From: Pseudomonadota bacterium
Lineage (GTDB): Bacteria > Pseudomonadota > Gammaproteobacteria > Acidiferrobacterales > Acidiferrobacteraceae
Length of the DNA: 64,000 bases
Direction of reading: 5' to 3'
NCBI GenBank assembly: GCA_021785035.1
Contig: JAJYGP010000014.1
Coordinates: 1 to 64,000, forward strand
A model generated the notes under the pieces. It was not told the origin of the DNA. It ran no database searches and saw only the letters and a program-made list of their open reading frames with translations. The position numbers and the translations under genes are program-made. Positions 36,406 through 48,607 of the stretch are shown piece after piece (the stretch's first letter is position 1; each line of letters starts with the position of its first letter).

Positions 36406-37565
36406 GACGCCGCGGCTACCGGTAGACGATCGACGTGGATCAGGTTCAGTACCGCCTCCGCTGCCCGATCGTTAGCGCCGCATCTTAGAGTCTCCCGAAT
36501 CTTGCTAAGTTCGCGCGTCATCTCAAGCCGCGCCGCGGGATCCTCGATCAAGCGTTCGGCAGAACGCACGAGATGGTCCGCGGTCGCCTGATGCTGAATC
36601 AGTTCCGGAACCAGCTGGCGGCCGACAAGATGGTTGGGAAGCGAGTAATAGTCTAAGCGCGAAAGAATCCTGATAAGGCGGTAACTGAGCCCCGACAGCC
36701 GATAAACCACGACCATAGGTCTCCCAATTAAGGCCGCCTCAAGAGCGGCGGTGCCGGAGGCAACAAGCACGATATCGGCCGCGGCCATCGCTAAACGGGC
36801 ATGGCCATGAAGCCTTGTAATCGGAAGATCGAAGGCGCGATGCGCGGTCAGCGCCTCGTCGAACAGGGCCCGCGTCTCGCGGTTGACGAAGGGGGCAATG
36901 AATCGACATCCGGGATACCGCAGATTCAAACGCATAGCGGTCTTTACGAACAGCTCCGCATGGGCTTTCAGCTCGCTCTCACGACTACCCGGCAACAAAG
37001 CAATAATAAGCCCGTCGGTGTCGAGGCGCAGTTCGTTGCGGGCCTGAGTCATATCGGTGCTCGACCCGACCGTGTCGGCAAGCGGGTGACCGACGAACTG
37101 CGCCTCCATTTTGCCGGCATAGTAAGACGGCTCAAACGGAAATAGGGTCAAAAGAAGATCGGCGCTTTTGGCGACCGTCTTGACCCGCCCGCGTCGCCAT
37201 GCCCAGACGGTGGGACTCACATAGTGGACAACCGGGATGCCTTGCTTCTTCAGTGCGCGTTCGAGATTCAAGGTAAAGTCCGGCGCATCGATCCCGATGA
37301 TGCAATCTGGGCGGGTATCGGAAAAGTATTCGATTAAGTCCCGGCGCATACGCAAAAGCCGGGGCAGATGACCCAAGACCTCAGAGATACCCATCACGGC
37401 AAGGTTTTCCATGGGGTAGCGGCTTGCGCCCCCCTGGCCGATCATGGCCGGCCCGCAAATGCCCTCAAAGGAACAGGGGACTCGAGCCCTGAGTGCAGCC
37501 ATAAGCCCAGCCCCGAGAAGATCTCCCGAGGCCTCGCCCGCTACGATTCCGAACCGTAAGTTCAT
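36393..37565 (-). CDS. lpxB: lipid-A-disaccharide synthase
   Basis: [38 protein letters not shown]. Start refined to ATG 37565 (TAATG with the lpxA stop). Confidence 0.97.
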   Translation of the reverse strand: MNLRFGIVAGEASGDLLGAGLMAALRARVPCSFEGICGPAMIGQGGASRYPMENLAVMGISEVLGHLPRLLRMRRDLIEYFSDTRPDCIIGIDAPDFTLNLERALKKQGIPVVHYVSPTVWAWRRGRVKTVAKSADLLLTLFPFEPSYYAGKMEAQFVGHPLADTVGSSTDMTQARNELRLDTDGLIIALLPGSRESELKAHAELFVKTAMRLNLRYPGCRFIAPFVNRETRALFDEALTAHRAFDLPITRLHGHARLAMAAADIVLVASGTAALEAALIGRPMVVVYRLSGLSYRLIRILSRLDYYSLPNHLVGRQLVPELIQHQATADHLVRSAERLIEDPAARLEMTRELSKIRETLRCGANDRAAEAVLNLIHVDRLPVAAASCGS

Positions 37566-38335
37566 TATCGGATAATGCCTCGTCCTTCGGTGCGTAGGAA
37601 TTGCACCAGGCGTTCGACGGGCGGGCAATCCCGGACTAGGCCTTCGATTTCGATGATCGCCTCTTCAAGGCGCAGACTCGACTTGTAAAGAAGCTTGTAG
37701 GCCTTCTTCAGTCCCGCGAGATCTTCCGCCGAAAAACCCCTCCGCTTTAGCCCAGTGGTATTGATACCGTAAGGCTTTGCGGTATTGCCGGCCACCATCA
37801 GATACGGCGGAATATCCTGAAACGAGACCGTGCCAATCCCCGTCATACAATGCTCGCCGACCCGGCAGAACTGATGGATCCCCGTAAACCCCCCCAAAAC
37901 GGCGTGGTCTTCGACGTGTACATGCCCCGCCAAACTCGCGCAGTTCGCGAACACAGTGTGGTTCGCGATCCGACAGTCGTGCGCGATATGGACGTACGCC
38001 ATCAGAAAGTTGTCGTCGCCTATGCGGGTCACTCCCCCCCCACCCGCAGTCCCACGGCTTACAGTGCAATACTCCCGGAAAACGTTACGATTGCCGATCT
38101 CGAGGGCAGCTCTTTCCCCCGCATACTTCAGGTCCTGAGCAATCTCCCCCAGAGATGAGAATTGGTAGATCCGGTTCTCGCGCCCTATCCGAGTCGGGCC
38201 ATTGATGACAACATGCGGCCCAACCCAGGTCCCCTCCCCGATCGCGACCTCGGGTCCGATGACAGAAAACGGTCCGATCTCGACGCCTGGGGCAATCTCT
38301 GCGCTCGGATCGACGAGAGCATGAGGGTGAATCAT
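37565..38335 (-). CDS. lpxA: UDP-N-acetylglucosamine acyltransferase
   Basis: [29 protein letters not shown] hexapeptide repeats; [47 protein letters not shown]. Confidence 0.98.
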   Translation of the reverse strand: MIHPHALVDPSAEIAPGVEIGPFSVIGPEVAIGEGTWVGPHVVINGPTRIGRENRIYQFSSLGEIAQDLKYAGERAALEIGNRNVFREYCTVSRGTAGGGGVTRIGDDNFLMAYVHIAHDCRIANHTVFANCASLAGHVHVEDHAVLGGFTGIHQFCRVGEHCMTGIGTVSFQDIPPYLMVAGNTAKPYGINTTGLKRRGFSAEDLAGLKKAYKLLYKSSLRLEEAIIEIEGLVRDCPPVERLVQFLRTEGRGIIR

Positions 38336-38778
38336 GCAATCTCCTTATAGGTACACATGAGCTCGGCTGTCGAACACACCGCATCGTCTACGGTGGCGGT
38401 GGCCTCGAAGCGCCAGATCCCCTGCATTTTGCGGGTCAATTTCACGCTGAGGCGCATCTGGTCGCCGGGCCCTACCGGGCGCTTAAAGCGGGCCTTGTCT
38501 ATGCCCACGAACAAATAGACACCCCCGTCACCCGGCAGCTTGCCTAGCGTCTTGAACGACAAGATCGCGCAGGCCTGGGCCATCGCCTCGATCACCAGTA
38601 CGCCCGGCATAACCGGATAGTGGGGGAAGTGTCCCTGGAAAAATGGCTCGTTAATCGTAACGTTTTTGATCGCTACGAGAGACTCGTTAGGAACGTAATC
38701 TAGAACCCGGTCGACCAACAAAAACGGGTACCGGTGCGGGAGGTGTTTTAAGACCTCGTGAATATCAAGCGTGTTCAA
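38332..38778 (-). CDS. fabZ: 3-hydroxyacyl-ACP dehydratase FabZ
   Basis: [43 protein letters not shown]. Confidence 0.98.
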   Translation of the reverse strand: MNTLDIHEVLKHLPHRYPFLLVDRVLDYVPNESLVAIKNVTINEPFFQGHFPHYPVMPGVLVIEAMAQACAILSFKTLGKLPGDGGVYLFVGIDKARFKRPVGPGDQMRLSVKLTRKMQGIWRFEATATVDDAVCSTAELMCTYKEIA

Positions 38779-39815
38779 TGTTTTCCCCCTGCCAAAAGCT
38801 GCTTTATTGTTTGCTCGGCGCGCCGTAATCGACGCGCCAATTCATCGAGGTGCCGAAAGCGGCCCACGTTCCGCGCCCAAACATCGGCCGCCGTCGCAGG
38901 AAGGCTCGACGAAAACCGACCCGGGCCCTCCACCGATCCTTTCAAAAACGACATGGCCGTCACTTCCACATCATCTCCCACCGTGATGTGGCCCACAATC
39001 CCGGCGCCGCCCGCAATCATACAGCGCTTTCCGATCACGGCGCTGCCGGCCACGCCCACGCAACCGGCCATAGCCGTGTCGTCTCCGACCCTGACGTTAT
39101 GGGCAATCTGAATCAAATTATCGAGCTTGACGCCGTTACCTATGACGGTATCACCCAGGGCCCCACGATCAATGGTCGTATTCGCTCCCACGTCAACGTC
39201 ATCTCCGATCACCACCCGTCCCAACTGCGGTACCTTGAGCCAGCGACCATCTTGTTCCCGGACATAGCCGAACCCTTCGCCGCCAATGACCGCTCCCGGG
39301 GAGATGACGCAGCGTTTTCCGATGATACAGTCGTGCATGATAACAGCGCGGGCCTCGACTCGCGTACCCTGCCCAATGAGGCAACGTGCCCCCACTATGG
39401 CACCCGCGCCTATGACCACATCGGCCTCCAGGATCGCATCGCCTTCGATGACCGCGTGCGCTCCAATGCTCACGTTGTTTGCAAGCTTAGCCGTGGCATC
39501 GACCGCTGCGCTCGCATGACGCCCAGGGGGCATCTTCTCGGGGGGGTGTAAAAGATTGGCGATGCGCGCGAAAGCGACCCGAGGCTCGGGACACAAAAGA
39601 GCGTTGCCCGGGAACAGATCCGCGTCTTCGGGTTGCAAAACGAGCGCGCCTGCCGCGCTTGTGGGTATCAAGCCGCGGTATCGGGGAGAGGCGCAATAGG
39701 CGATGTGTCGCGGGCCCGCCTTATTGAGGGGGGCCACGGCATCTATCTCGTTTTCGGCGTTTCCGCGCAGGGTCGCCTGGGCGACTCCCGCCAATTCACT
39801 CAATGTGTACGCCAT
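38775..39815 (-). CDS. lpxD: UDP-3-O-(3-hydroxymyristoyl)glucosamine N-acyltransferase
   Basis: Hexapeptide repeats; [49 protein letters not shown]. Confidence 0.98.
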   Translation of the reverse strand: MAYTLSELAGVAQATLRGNAENEIDAVAPLNKAGPRHIAYCASPRYRGLIPTSAAGALVLQPEDADLFPGNALLCPEPRVAFARIANLLHPPEKMPPGRHASAAVDATAKLANNVSIGAHAVIEGDAILEADVVIGAGAIVGARCLIGQGTRVEARAVIMHDCIIGKRCVISPGAVIGGEGFGYVREQDGRWLKVPQLGRVVIGDDVDVGANTTIDRGALGDTVIGNGVKLDNLIQIAHNVRVGDDTAMAGCVGVAGSAVIGKRCMIAGGAGIVGHITVGDDVEVTAMSFLKGSVEGPGRFSSSLPATAADVWARNVGRFRHLDELARRLRRAEQTIKQLLAGGKH

Positions 39816-39875
39816 GTTCGTTCGGGCCGCGCCCGCCTCCTAGACTCGAAGCCTAGCCATTGGCGCCTGTTTCCG

Positions 39876-42170
39876 CTAGTACATGAAAAGCGTACCAAGC
39901 GTAAACTGCACAGCGCGCGTCTGGTCACCGGGATGCGCATTCAAGGGCCGCGCGATACTGATGCTTAAAGGCGCGATAGGTGAGAACCAATCAAACGCGA
40001 CACCAAAAGACGTGCGAATCTGGCTAAAAGCGAGCGGCTGTCCGGGCCCGTAGACTTGGCCTGCATCGATGAAGGTCGATAAACGCATCGAACGATTGTG
40101 CTTCGAAGTGCCTGGCACCGGGAAAAAGTATTCGGCGCTTGCCAATACCCGCTTATCACCCCCGATCGGGTCATAAGGCGGTAAAATATCCCGCGGACCC
40201 AAGGATTCGTTCTGATAACCCCGGACCGAACTCGCGCCGCCGGCGTAGAAGTTCTTAAAAAACGGAAGGTTGTGGGTATTGCCATAACCATGCCCATAGC
40301 TCCATTCGCTGCTCAGCTTCAGGCTCTCTTGGGGACCGAGCGGGAAGAATACGCTTGCGAGGTAGGAGGCGCGATAGTACTCCAAACTTCCTCCCGGAAG
40401 GCCGATCTCGCCGCTTAATTGTTGGTAGGTGCCGTCGGTAGGAAATATCGCATTGTTCAAGGTATTGCGCGACCAGCCGAATGTCGCTTTGATGATGTCG
40501 TTTGTCGAGCCATGATGGGCAACGAATTGCTGCGCGACATAGGCGCTGGTCGAATTGGCGGTCAATTTGACGCGTTCGGCGGCCAGACCGACATTGATCG
40601 ATCGATTGACCCCGATGGGGATGCCGTAAAACACTCCGGCGCCGATCGTGCTTTCATTGTAGGCTGCGGTATAGGCGGCCGCGGCGTTGAAGGAGCTATC
40701 GTACACGTTAAAGCCGCGACTGATACCGGAGCTTGTGTAGTACGGATTCACGTAGGTGAGATTGATGTCCTTGTACGCAACGGAGGTATCCGCCGTAACA
40801 GACACCTCTTTCCCGGTTCCCAAAAGATCCTGGTAGGTGACGGATCCGTTGATGAAAAGTCCATAAAGATCCGAATAGCCAAGCCCCGCGACTATGCTGC
40901 CGGTCGGCCGCTCCTTCACATGGACATCGACATCGACTTCATTAGGGTGGCCCGGGACCGGCGGGGTACTCACCCGCACGTTGTCGAAGAAACCGAGCCT
41001 ACGTAACAAAGTCACCGATTCTTTGATGCGGCTTGCCGAAAACCACGCCCCTTCATATTGGCGCATGGTGCGCCGCAAAACCGCGTCCTGAGTCACTGTA
41101 TTGCCAAAAAACTTGATACGGCGCACGTAGACACGCTGCCCCGGCTCTACGAAGAAACTAAGCGCGATCGTATGGTTTCGGCGATTGACGCGTGGCACCA
41201 CCCGGACGTTGGCAAACGCATAGCCGCGGTTCCCAAGCTGACCTATGATGCGCCGGGTCCCTTTGGTGATGCGCTCGCGCGAAAACACTTCGCCGGCCTT
41301 GATGCGCATGAGGCTATTCAATGTTTTAAGCGGCAAAATCGTCTTACCAAGAAACTGGTAGCGCGAAACCCGATACACGTGGCCTTCATGGACGTTTTCC
41401 GTCACATAAATCCAATCTTTGCTGGGTGTGATAGCCACCACCGTCGACACGAGACGAAATCGCAAAAAACCCCGATTGAGGTAGAAATTGCGCAGATTCT
41501 CGAGATCGGCCATCAACTTCTGACGGGAATAGCGGTCGTTGCCGGTAAAAAAGCTAAAAAGGCCTGGAGGACCGAGCTTGAACCGCCCCAAAAGGCGCTG
41601 CTCCTTGAACTTATGGTTACCGACGATCGTAATTTGTTTGATGCGGGCGATTTTCCCCTCGGAGACCGCAATACTGACGGCCACCCGGTCGCGCGCCAGA
41701 GGCTTGACCTTCGTCACCACTCGGACCGCGTAATATCCGCGGTTGAAATATTGCCGACGCAAAGCCTGTTTGGTTTCGTGTAACAACGCGCGGTTGAACA
41801 CCCGACCCTTGGTAAAGCCCATGCGCGCAAGCGACTTCAGAAGCTTGTGGGGTTTTATGACATGGGTGCCGGTGATCTTGATGCTGGCAATGGCAGGACG
41901 CTCACGGACCGCGACCAAAAGCGTGCTCCCCTCCTGCATAAGCCGCACGTCACGGAAAAAACCCGTTTTGAAAAGTGCCACGATGGCACGTTCAGCCCGA
42001 TCCGCGGTCAGCGTCTCACCTACCCGCAAGGGCAGATAGGTCTTGACCGTGGCGGGCGAGATGCGCTTTAGTCCCGTGATTACGATATGGGCAATCACGA
42101 ACGGGGCCGCCTGAGCCACAGCACCTACCAAGGTGCCTAATAAACAGAGCACCATTAACCATCTTTTCAT
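39876..42170 (-). CDS. bamA: outer membrane protein assembly factor BamA
   Basis: Signal peptide, POTRA domains, GGASSVRGYQNESLGPRD and C-terminal barrel ending VQFTLGTLFMY. Confidence 0.97.
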   Translation of the reverse strand: MKRWLMVLCLLGTLVGAVAQAAPFVIAHIVITGLKRISPATVKTYLPLRVGETLTADRAERAIVALFKTGFFRDVRLMQEGSTLLVAVRERPAIASIKITGTHVIKPHKLLKSLARMGFTKGRVFNRALLHETKQALRRQYFNRGYYAVRVVTKVKPLARDRVAVSIAVSEGKIARIKQITIVGNHKFKEQRLLGRFKLGPPGLFSFFTGNDRYSRQKLMADLENLRNFYLNRGFLRFRLVSTVVAITPSKDWIYVTENVHEGHVYRVSRYQFLGKTILPLKTLNSLMRIKAGEVFSRERITKGTRRIIGQLGNRGYAFANVRVVPRVNRRNHTIALSFFVEPGQRVYVRRIKFFGNTVTQDAVLRRTMRQYEGAWFSASRIKESVTLLRRLGFFDNVRVSTPPVPGHPNEVDVDVHVKERPTGSIVAGLGYSDLYGLFINGSVTYQDLLGTGKEVSVTADTSVAYKDINLTYVNPYYTSSGISRGFNVYDSSFNAAAAYTAAYNESTIGAGVFYGIPIGVNRSINVGLAAERVKLTANSTSAYVAQQFVAHHGSTNDIIKATFGWSRNTLNNAIFPTDGTYQQLSGEIGLPGGSLEYYRASYLASVFFPLGPQESLKLSSEWSYGHGYGNTHNLPFFKNFYAGGASSVRGYQNESLGPRDILPPYDPIGGDKRVLASAEYFFPVPGTSKHNRSMRLSTFIDAGQVYGPGQPLAFSQIRTSFGVAFDWFSPIAPLSISIARPLNAHPGDQTRAVQFTLGTLFMY

Positions 42171-42193
42171 TGCTCAAAGCCCGCCTTGTTCTT

Positions 42194-43561
42194 TTATCCC
42201 AAAATGCGCGTAAGGTCGTTATAGAAGGCAAGCATCATGAGACCCAACAATAGTGTCACGCCGACTCGCTGTCCCCACCCTACCACCCGCTCGGAAACCG
42301 GGCTCCCTTTCAACCACTCGATAAAGTAGAAAAGGATGTGCCCGCCATCAAGCACGGGTACCGGCATCAAATTCAAGACCCCGAGGCTGATACTCACGAC
42401 CCCAAGGAACATCACAAAACTCGCGAACCCCACCTGAACCGAATACCCCGCGTACTGGGCTATTGTAAGGGGCCCACTAATGCTTTTCGGAGAGATCTGT
42501 AACAACAACATCTTTCCGAGCATCTCGACTGTCAAGCGGCTCATGAGCCAAGTGTCCGAAACCGCTTGTCTTAAGGCATCCCACGGCCCGAGGCGAACAG
42601 TGACACGTAAGCTCGGGGGGAGAGACGGCACCTTGACGCCCACCCCGATCTGCCCGATCTGTTTTCCGTTCACCTTAACGGCTTTTGGCGTGATGATCAA
42701 TTGCCGTGTTCGCCCATGACGGGAGATGACAAAGGTAAGAGGCTGCCCGGCATGGGCACGAATGACTTTGGCGACTTCGACCCAGCTCTTTATCGGTTCA
42801 GCGCCAATGCGGGTAATCAGATCGCCGGGCTTCAATCCGGCGCGCGCCGCCGGTGTGTGGGCCAGTACCTCTCCGATCCGCGGTAAGAGAACCGGTTGCC
42901 ACCCGGAAAGGCCTAAAGCTGCGCTCAACCGCCCATTTCCGAGGGCGGCGGTATGCACCTTGGCAAGGTTCAACCACAGGTCTTGTCTTTGCCCCTCGGG
43001 CGTCTTCACCACGAGGCGAATACGCGCATGGTCTAGGGCCTGCTGGAAGAGATACAGCCTATCCTGCCCCATACTCTGGATGCGGCGCCCGTTGATTTGG
43101 AGGATTTGGTCACCCACCTTGATGCCGGCGGCGGCAGCCGGCGAATGGGGGTCTACCCGCCCAATGACCGGTTTAAGACCGGGGACGCCGGTCATGAAAA
43201 CCACCCAGTAGGCCAATATCGCAAACAGGAAATTGAACCCAGGACCCGCCAAAACGATCGCGGTGCGCTTTGCAAGCGACTGGCGATTAAAGGCCCTATG
43301 AAGCTCGTGGGGCGCGACTTCGCCTTCGTTCTCGTCTAGCATCTTGACGTAGCCACCGAGCGGTAAGACGGCCAGGACATACTCGGTCTGGTCGCGACCC
43401 CCCGTATGAGAGAGAAGCGGTCGTCCAAAGCCGACCGAAAAGCGCAAGACCTTGACCCCCACACCTTTGGCCACGATATAGTGGCCAAACTCATGAACGA
43501 TGATCAGTATCCCAATCGCGAGAATAAAGCCAAGGAGACTATAGCCAATCTGCTCTAACAC
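42194..43561 (-). CDS. rseP: site-2 zinc metalloprotease RseP
   Basis: [27 protein letters not shown] domains, [19 protein letters not shown]. Confidence 0.97.
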   Translation of the reverse strand: MLEQIGYSLLGFILAIGILIIVHEFGHYIVAKGVGVKVLRFSVGFGRPLLSHTGGRDQTEYVLAVLPLGGYVKMLDENEGEVAPHELHRAFNRQSLAKRTAIVLAGPGFNFLFAILAYWVVFMTGVPGLKPVIGRVDPHSPAAAAGIKVGDQILQINGRRIQSMGQDRLYLFQQALDHARIRLVVKTPEGQRQDLWLNLAKVHTAALGNGRLSAALGLSGWQPVLLPRIGEVLAHTPAARAGLKPGDLITRIGAEPIKSWVEVAKVIRAHAGQPLTFVISRHGRTRQLIITPKAVKVNGKQIGQIGVGVKVPSLPPSLRVTVRLGPWDALRQAVSDTWLMSRLTVEMLGKMLLLQISPKSISGPLTIAQYAGYSVQVGFASFVMFLGVVSISLGVLNLMPVPVLDGGHILFYFIEWLKGSPVSERVVGWGQRVGVTLLLGLMMLAFYNDLTRILG

Positions 43562-44802
43562 GCTTTCGCCCCCTTAAGGTGCCGCGCAAGGACGGCTTGG
43601 TGCGCAAGCGCCCGGGCTTTCGTGTCCTCTTCAAGGATCGCGTCCAGGGTATCAGCGGGACTCACGGCCAAACGGTCCATGACTTCCGAGATGACCTCGG
43701 GGATTGCGGCAAACGAGAGACTACGCTGTAAGAAGGCCTCGACTGCGATCTCGTTTGCGGCATTCAAGACTGTTGGGGCGCTGCCGCCGGCGATGGCCGC
43801 GTCGCGCGCAAGCCGTAGGCAGGGGAATCGGGTTTCATCGGGTGGCTCGAAGTCGAGCCGCCCGGTCAGAGTCAACTCGAGTCGCGCAACCCCGGCCTCA
43901 ATACGGTCCGGAAAACCCAGCGCGTGCGCGATAGGGGTGCGCATATCGGGATTACCGAGTTGCGCCAACACCGAGCCGTCGATATATTCGACCAAAGAAT
44001 GGATCACGCTCTGCGGGTGTATGACGATATCGACCTGGTCGGGTGCGGCGCCAAAGAGGCGGCAGGCCTCTATCAGCTCAAGCCCCTTATTCATCAGGGT
44101 CGCGGAGTCCACGGAAATCTTGCGTCCCATCACCCAGCGAGGATGGGCGCAAGCCTCTTCGGGCGTGACCTTCGGGAAGTGGCTTGCCGAGGTCTCACGA
44201 AACGGCCCCCCTGAACACGTCAAAAGAATGCGCCGGACACCAGCATCGGCGAGGTCTACTCGGCCCTGGGGCAAGCACTGAAAGATCGCGTTATGCTCAC
44301 TATCAAGCGGTAACAATTGGGCGCCACTGCGCTTAGCTTCGGCGAGCAAGAGATGCCCCGACATGACCAAGGGCTCCTTGTTGGCAAAAAGTACGCGCTT
44401 CCCGGCTTTGACCGCAGCCCACGCCGATTGCAGACCAGCGGCGCCCACAATACCGCACACGACGGTCGCGACCCGGGAATCGGAGGCGACCCGACCAAGG
44501 GCCTCGGGCCCCGACAAAACCTCGGTATCGCAACCGGCGTTCGCCAGGCCCCGCCTCAACTCCTGGGCCGTCTGAGCATCGGGTACTACGGCGAAAATCG
44601 GTCGAAAGGCCAAGCACTGCTCCTGCAAGCGCTCCACTTGCCGGTAAGCGCTCAAAGCAATCACACGGAAGCGCTGCGGATGAAGCGCCAAGACCTTAAG
44701 CGTACTGACCCCAATCGAACCTGTGGCGCCCAAAAGGGCCACTCCCTGCGGCAAGCTTGCCCTGTGCTGTTTTGCTTGATTCACCTGACGACCCCTAACC
44801 AT
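43555..44802 (-). CDS. dxr: 1-deoxy-D-xylulose-5-phosphate reductoisomerase
   Basis: [57 protein letters not shown]. Confidence 0.98.
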   Translation of the reverse strand: MVRGRQVNQAKQHRASLPQGVALLGATGSIGVSTLKVLALHPQRFRVIALSAYRQVERLQEQCLAFRPIFAVVPDAQTAQELRRGLANAGCDTEVLSGPEALGRVASDSRVATVVCGIVGAAGLQSAWAAVKAGKRVLFANKEPLVMSGHLLLAEAKRSGAQLLPLDSEHNAIFQCLPQGRVDLADAGVRRILLTCSGGPFRETSASHFPKVTPEEACAHPRWVMGRKISVDSATLMNKGLELIEACRLFGAAPDQVDIVIHPQSVIHSLVEYIDGSVLAQLGNPDMRTPIAHALGFPDRIEAGVARLELTLTGRLDFEPPDETRFPCLRLARDAAIAGGSAPTVLNAANEIAVEAFLQRSLSFAAIPEVISEVMDRLAVSPADTLDAILEEDTKARALAHQAVLARHLKGAKAC

Positions 44803-45590
44803 ATAACGCCCAAAACAAAGATAGGAACGGCCGCGGTCAAGGCGTCTATGCGATCCAAAAACCCGCCGTGGCCCGGCAAACTACGCCCCGAGTCTTTGAC
44901 GCCGGCCAACCGCTTCGCCTTACTCTCAAGAAGATCACCGACCACCGAAAAGGCCGCCACAATCACGCCCAAGACCATGGCCTCAATGACCCCTCCTATA
45001 GGAAAACTGAGCCCAAAAGCCCCCAAGGCACCGACAAAAGCCGCCCCCAAAAGCCCGCCCACCGCACCCTCCCAGGTCTTTCCGGGGCTCACAAGCGGCG
45101 CCAGCTTACGGCGCCCATAGCTGCGGCCGGCAAAATAAGCGAGCGAATCCGTGGTCCACACCATGGTGAGGAGCCATACCAATATCCACGGATGGCCGGG
45201 GTCCTGCGCCTTCAGGGCCACGCATCCCCGCCAAGCCGGCACCAGGACCAAGACCCCCCAAAAAAGCCGCAGGTCCTGATTGCGCCACAAGGCACTCGGC
45301 CGTCCCCGAAAGACGAACACCTCGCAAGCCGCCCACAGCCACCCAACCAGGGCAACACCCATGACGCCGGTCAGCGGGACGCGCAGGCTCGCAAGCCCCA
45401 AGATGATCACAAGGCCGGCAAAAAAAACCGAGGCCATAGCCTGGCGACCACAGAGTGCGGACCATTCAAAGGCCGCGAGCGCCACGACTGCCCCAAGACC
45501 GATGGCAACGCCCATGGTCCCTAGGGTCACAAGACCCCCAAGCACCACGCAGGCCGCCAAAAAAGCGGTGAGAAGGCGGGTCTTAAGCAC
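44781..45590 (-). CDS. cdsA: phosphatidate cytidylyltransferase
   Basis: [32 protein letters not shown] and [25 protein letters not shown] 45590 ([10 protein letters not shown]) overlapping the uppS stop is the likely start, not 45866. Confidence 0.93.
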   Translation of the reverse strand: MLKTRLLTAFLAACVVLGGLVTLGTMGVAIGLGAVVALAAFEWSALCGRQAMASVFFAGLVIILGLASLRVPLTGVMGVALVGWLWAACEVFVFRGRPSALWRNQDLRLFWGVLVLVPAWRGCVALKAQDPGHPWILVWLLTMVWTTDSLAYFAGRSYGRRKLAPLVSPGKTWEGAVGGLLGAAFVGALGAFGLSFPIGGVIEAMVLGVIVAAFSVVGDLLESKAKRLAGVKDSGRSLPGHGGFLDRIDALTAAVPIFVLGVIWLGVVR

Positions 45591-46350
45591 GCCAAGCCGC
45601 CTCAACCTGGTCGCCGGTGCGGCCGAAACGCCGTTGGCGGGACGCAAACGATTGAAGCGCGAGTTCAAATTGGGTGCGATCGAAGTCCGGCCACAGCACC
45701 GGAGTAAAATAAAGCTCGGTATAGGCCAGCTGCCACAACAAGAAATTGCTAATACGCTGCTCCCCTCCCGTCCGGATAAAGAGATCGGGCTCTGGAATAT
45801 CCCCCATACTGAGGTAGGGACTGAGGGTTTCGGGCGTGATCTCCTCCGCCACAAGGCGCCCCTCATTTATATCCCGCATCATCTGAGTGCAGGCCTGAGC
45901 GACATCCCAGCGACCACCGTAGTTGGCCGCGATAGTGAGCCGCAAGCGGGTATTATGTTGAGTAAGGTCTTCCGCGTCCCGGACCCGTTTGACAATATCG
46001 GCCCCAAAGGCAGCGACATCACCTATGACCCGAAACTGGATGCCGTTGTCGTGCAATTTGTGGATCTCACGCTCGAGCGCCAGAAGAAACAACTGCCGCA
46101 ACAAGCGCACCTCGAGCTTGGGTCGGCGCCAATTCTCGCTGCTAAAAGCAAAAAGCGTTACCGCCCCTATGCCTTTTTCGCCGCACGCCGCCACGAGCTC
46201 GCGGACCATCTCCACACCCTTGCGATGGCCTTGAATGCGCGCTTGCCCGCGCGCCTTCGCCCAGCGGCCGTTCCCATCCATGATGACCGCGACATGCTGA
46301 GGAAGTGTCGTGCCGGACAAGAGCAAGGGTCCCTCCTCTATCGTCTTCAT
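45583..46350 (-). CDS. uppS: undecaprenyl diphosphate synthase
   Basis: HVAVIMDGNGRWAKARGQARIQGHRKG, LFIRTGGEQRISNFLLWQLAYTELYFTPVLWPDF. Confidence 0.98.
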   Translation of the reverse strand: MKTIEEGPLLLSGTTLPQHVAVIMDGNGRWAKARGQARIQGHRKGVEMVRELVAACGEKGIGAVTLFAFSSENWRRPKLEVRLLRQLFLLALEREIHKLHDNGIQFRVIGDVAAFGADIVKRVRDAEDLTQHNTRLRLTIAANYGGRWDVAQACTQMMRDINEGRLVAEEITPETLSPYLSMGDIPEPDLFIRTGGEQRISNFLLWQLAYTELYFTPVLWPDFDRTQFELALQSFASRQRRFGRTGDQVEAAWRA

Positions 46351-46383
46351 AGTCCCAGTATAAGCCTACCTCAAGGTCAGAAG

Positions 46384-46941
46384 TTAGATCTCTAGGATGT
46401 CCCGTTCCTTAGCGCTGACAAGCTTATCAATTTCGGCGATGAATTGATCGGTGGCCTTCTGAACGGCCTCGACCAAGCGCTTCTCTTCATCCTCGGAAAG
46501 TAGCTTCTTTTTGACTTGCTCTTTCAAATGATTGTTCGTGTCGCGGCGAATATTCCGAACAGCGATCTTAGCGTTCTCGCCTTCACTACGGGCGACCTTG
46601 CCGAGTTCGCGCCGCCGCTCCTCCGTCAAGGCTGGCATAGGAATACGTATCGTCGTGCCGGTCGTTACCGGATTAAATCCCAAACCGGCCTCGAGTATGG
46701 CGCGCTCGATAGGTCCCACCAAAGCCTTTTCCCAAGGACTGACCACCAGATTGCGGGCGTCACTCACGGTAATATTCGCGACCTTGGACAGCGCGCTTTT
46801 GGTGCCGTAGTAATCGACCAGGATATGGTCCAAGAGCGCCGTGTTGGCGCGACCAGTCCGGATGCGGGCCAATTCCCCCTTCAGGGCCTCGATCGACTTG
46901 GCCATACGTGCCTGAACTTCCTTTTTCACGTCGTCACTCAC
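46384..46941 (-). CDS. frr: ribosome recycling factor
   Basis: [45 protein letters not shown]. Confidence 0.99.
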   Translation of the reverse strand: MSDDVKKEVQARMAKSIEALKGELARIRTGRANTALLDHILVDYYGTKSALSKVANITVSDARNLVVSPWEKALVGPIERAILEAGLGFNPVTTGTTIRIPMPALTEERRRELGKVARSEGENAKIAVRNIRRDTNNHLKEQVKKKLLSEDEEKRLVEAVQKATDQFIAEIDKLVSAKERDILEI

Positions 46942-47656
46942 ACATTACTCCTTCTTCTACCAATGTCCCCTCGTCCTCGCCCGCAAAAATCCGGGCCAAG
47001 GCCCCGGGCGCCGTCATATCAAACACCCTCAAGGGAACACGAAATTCTCGCAATAGGGCAATCGCGGTCGCATCCATGACGCCCAGACGCCGCCGCAGGA
47101 CCTCATCATAACTCAATCGCCTATAGCGCACGGCGTTCGGCTCCTGTTTCGGATCGGCCGAATAGATGCCATCCACCTTGGTAGCCTTCAGCATGATCTC
47201 GGCGCCCATCTCCAAGGCGCGCAGGCTCGCTGCGGTATCGGTGGTAAAAAATGGGTTTCCGGTCCCCGCCGCGAACACCACTGCCTCGCCTTGCTCAAGC
47301 GCGCGCAAGGCCTTTTGACGATCAAACGGCGGCACGGCCGTCCCGACCGCCAAGGCCGATTGCACCTGCGTCCTAAGCCCCAAGCCGTTCAGCTCTTCGC
47401 TCAGCGCCAGCGCGTTCATAATCGTGGCCAGCATCCCCATGAGATCTGCCTGCGCCCGATCCATATGCGCCGCCGAACTTGAGACCCCACGAAAAATATT
47501 GCCCCCGCCGATCACGATCGCAATACCGACCCCGGGGGCTGCGGCCACGATATCGCGGGCCGTTGCCTTCAAAACCACGGGATCGATCCCGTAGCTTCCG
47601 GTCCCCATAAGGGCCTCCCCGCTCAGCTTGAGGAGGACGCGCCGTAAACGCGCCAT
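46934..47656 (-). CDS. pyrH: UMP kinase
   Basis: [57 protein letters not shown]. Confidence 0.99.
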   Translation of the reverse strand: MARLRRVLLKLSGEALMGTGSYGIDPVVLKATARDIVAAAPGVGIAIVIGGGNIFRGVSSSAAHMDRAQADLMGMLATIMNALALSEELNGLGLRTQVQSALAVGTAVPPFDRQKALRALEQGEAVVFAAGTGNPFFTTDTAASLRALEMGAEIMLKATKVDGIYSADPKQEPNAVRYRRLSYDEVLRRRLGVMDATAIALLREFRVPLRVFDMTAPGALARIFAGEDEGTLVEEGVMCE

Positions 47657-47659
47657 AGA

Positions 47660-48547
47660 TCAGCTTCCTTTCACTTGAGACATGACTTCCGAGGCAAAGT
47701 TGCTGACTTCCCGCTCTATTCCTTCACCGACCTCGAGGCGATAAAAACTCTTCACATCGGCGCCACCGCGCTTTAGCTGCTCGGCTACGGATGTGTCAGG
47801 GTCCTTAACAAACGGCTGGCCGACCAAAGTGATATCGTCTAAATACTTGCGCACTTTTCCCATGACCATCTTCTCAATGATCTCCGGAGACTTGCCAGAA
47901 CCCTCGGCTTGGGTGATGTAAATCGCCTTTTCCCGGGCCACGACATCGGCATCCACATCTTCCGGGCGGACATAGGCCGGCCGGCTTGCCGCGATATGCA
48001 TAGCCAAGTCACGCGCCAGGCTTTCGTTGCCTCCCGACAAAGAAACCAAAACCCCGATACGTCGCCCATGCACGTAGTGTCCAAGCCGACCACCATCAGC
48101 AGAAAGGCGCGCAAACCGACGTACCGCCATGTTTTCGCCAAACTGGGCCACAAGGGCTACACGGGCCTCAGCGACCGTGCCGCCGCCCGGGTAAGCCAAA
48201 GCCAATAGCGCGTTCACGTCCTGCGGATTTTTTTCAACAACCAGGGTCGCTAAGGCTTGGGCAAACGCTACGAAACGTTCGTCTTTAGCGACAAAGTCGG
48301 TTTCGCTATTCACCTCGACCAGCGCTCCCGTTTGGCCTTTGGCGTCGACAAATACGCCGATGGCGCCTTCAGCGGCCACGCGGTGCGCCTTCTTGTCCAC
48401 CTTGGCACCGGCTTTGGCACGCAGAAGATCGATGGCCGCCTCGATCTGGCCACCTGTCTCCACGAGCGCCGCCTTGCACTCCATCATGCCAAGCCCAGTA
48501 CGCTCGCGTAATTCCTTCACTAGCCCTGCCGAAATCACCATACTCAT
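47660..48547 (-). CDS. tsf: elongation factor Ts
   Basis: VKELRERTGLGMMECKAALVETGGQIEAAIDLLRAKAGAKVDKKAHRVAAEG, VEVNSETDFVAKDERF. Confidence 0.99.
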   Translation of the reverse strand: MSMVISAGLVKELRERTGLGMMECKAALVETGGQIEAAIDLLRAKAGAKVDKKAHRVAAEGAIGVFVDAKGQTGALVEVNSETDFVAKDERFVAFAQALATLVVEKNPQDVNALLALAYPGGGTVAEARVALVAQFGENMAVRRFARLSADGGRLGHYVHGRRIGVLVSLSGGNESLARDLAMHIAASRPAYVRPEDVDADVVAREKAIYITQAEGSGKSPEIIEKMVMGKVRKYLDDITLVGQPFVKDPDTSVAEQLKRGGADVKSFYRLEVGEGIEREVSNFASEVMSQVKGS

Positions 48548-48564
48548 CCCTCATGTCAAACAAA

Positions 48565-48581
48565 GGGGGGCTAAGCCCCCC
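48565..48581. terminator. rpsB-tsf intergenic hairpin (candidate attenuator/terminator)
   Basis: GGGGGGC-TAA-GCCCCCC 7-bp perfect stem. Minus strand continues CCTTTGTTTG, plus strand TGTGTTTTC. Confidence 0.65.
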
Positions 48582-48607
48582 TGTGTTTTCAAATATTGAT
48601 ACCCCTC

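Noticed and set aside
37961-38300. Apparent short repeats in lpxA and lpxD
   Set aside because: Explained by left-handed beta-helix hexapeptide repeats, not by a DNA repeat or CRISPR.
38850-39551. 233-aa plus-strand ORF over lpxD
   Set aside because: Antisense to a hexapeptide-repeat gene; the apparent HG/DH periodicity comes from the lpxD repeats.
44317-46395. Plus-strand ORFs of 267, 218 and 371 aa
   Set aside because: Antisense shadows of dxr, cdsA and uppS with low-complexity P/R/T-rich translations.
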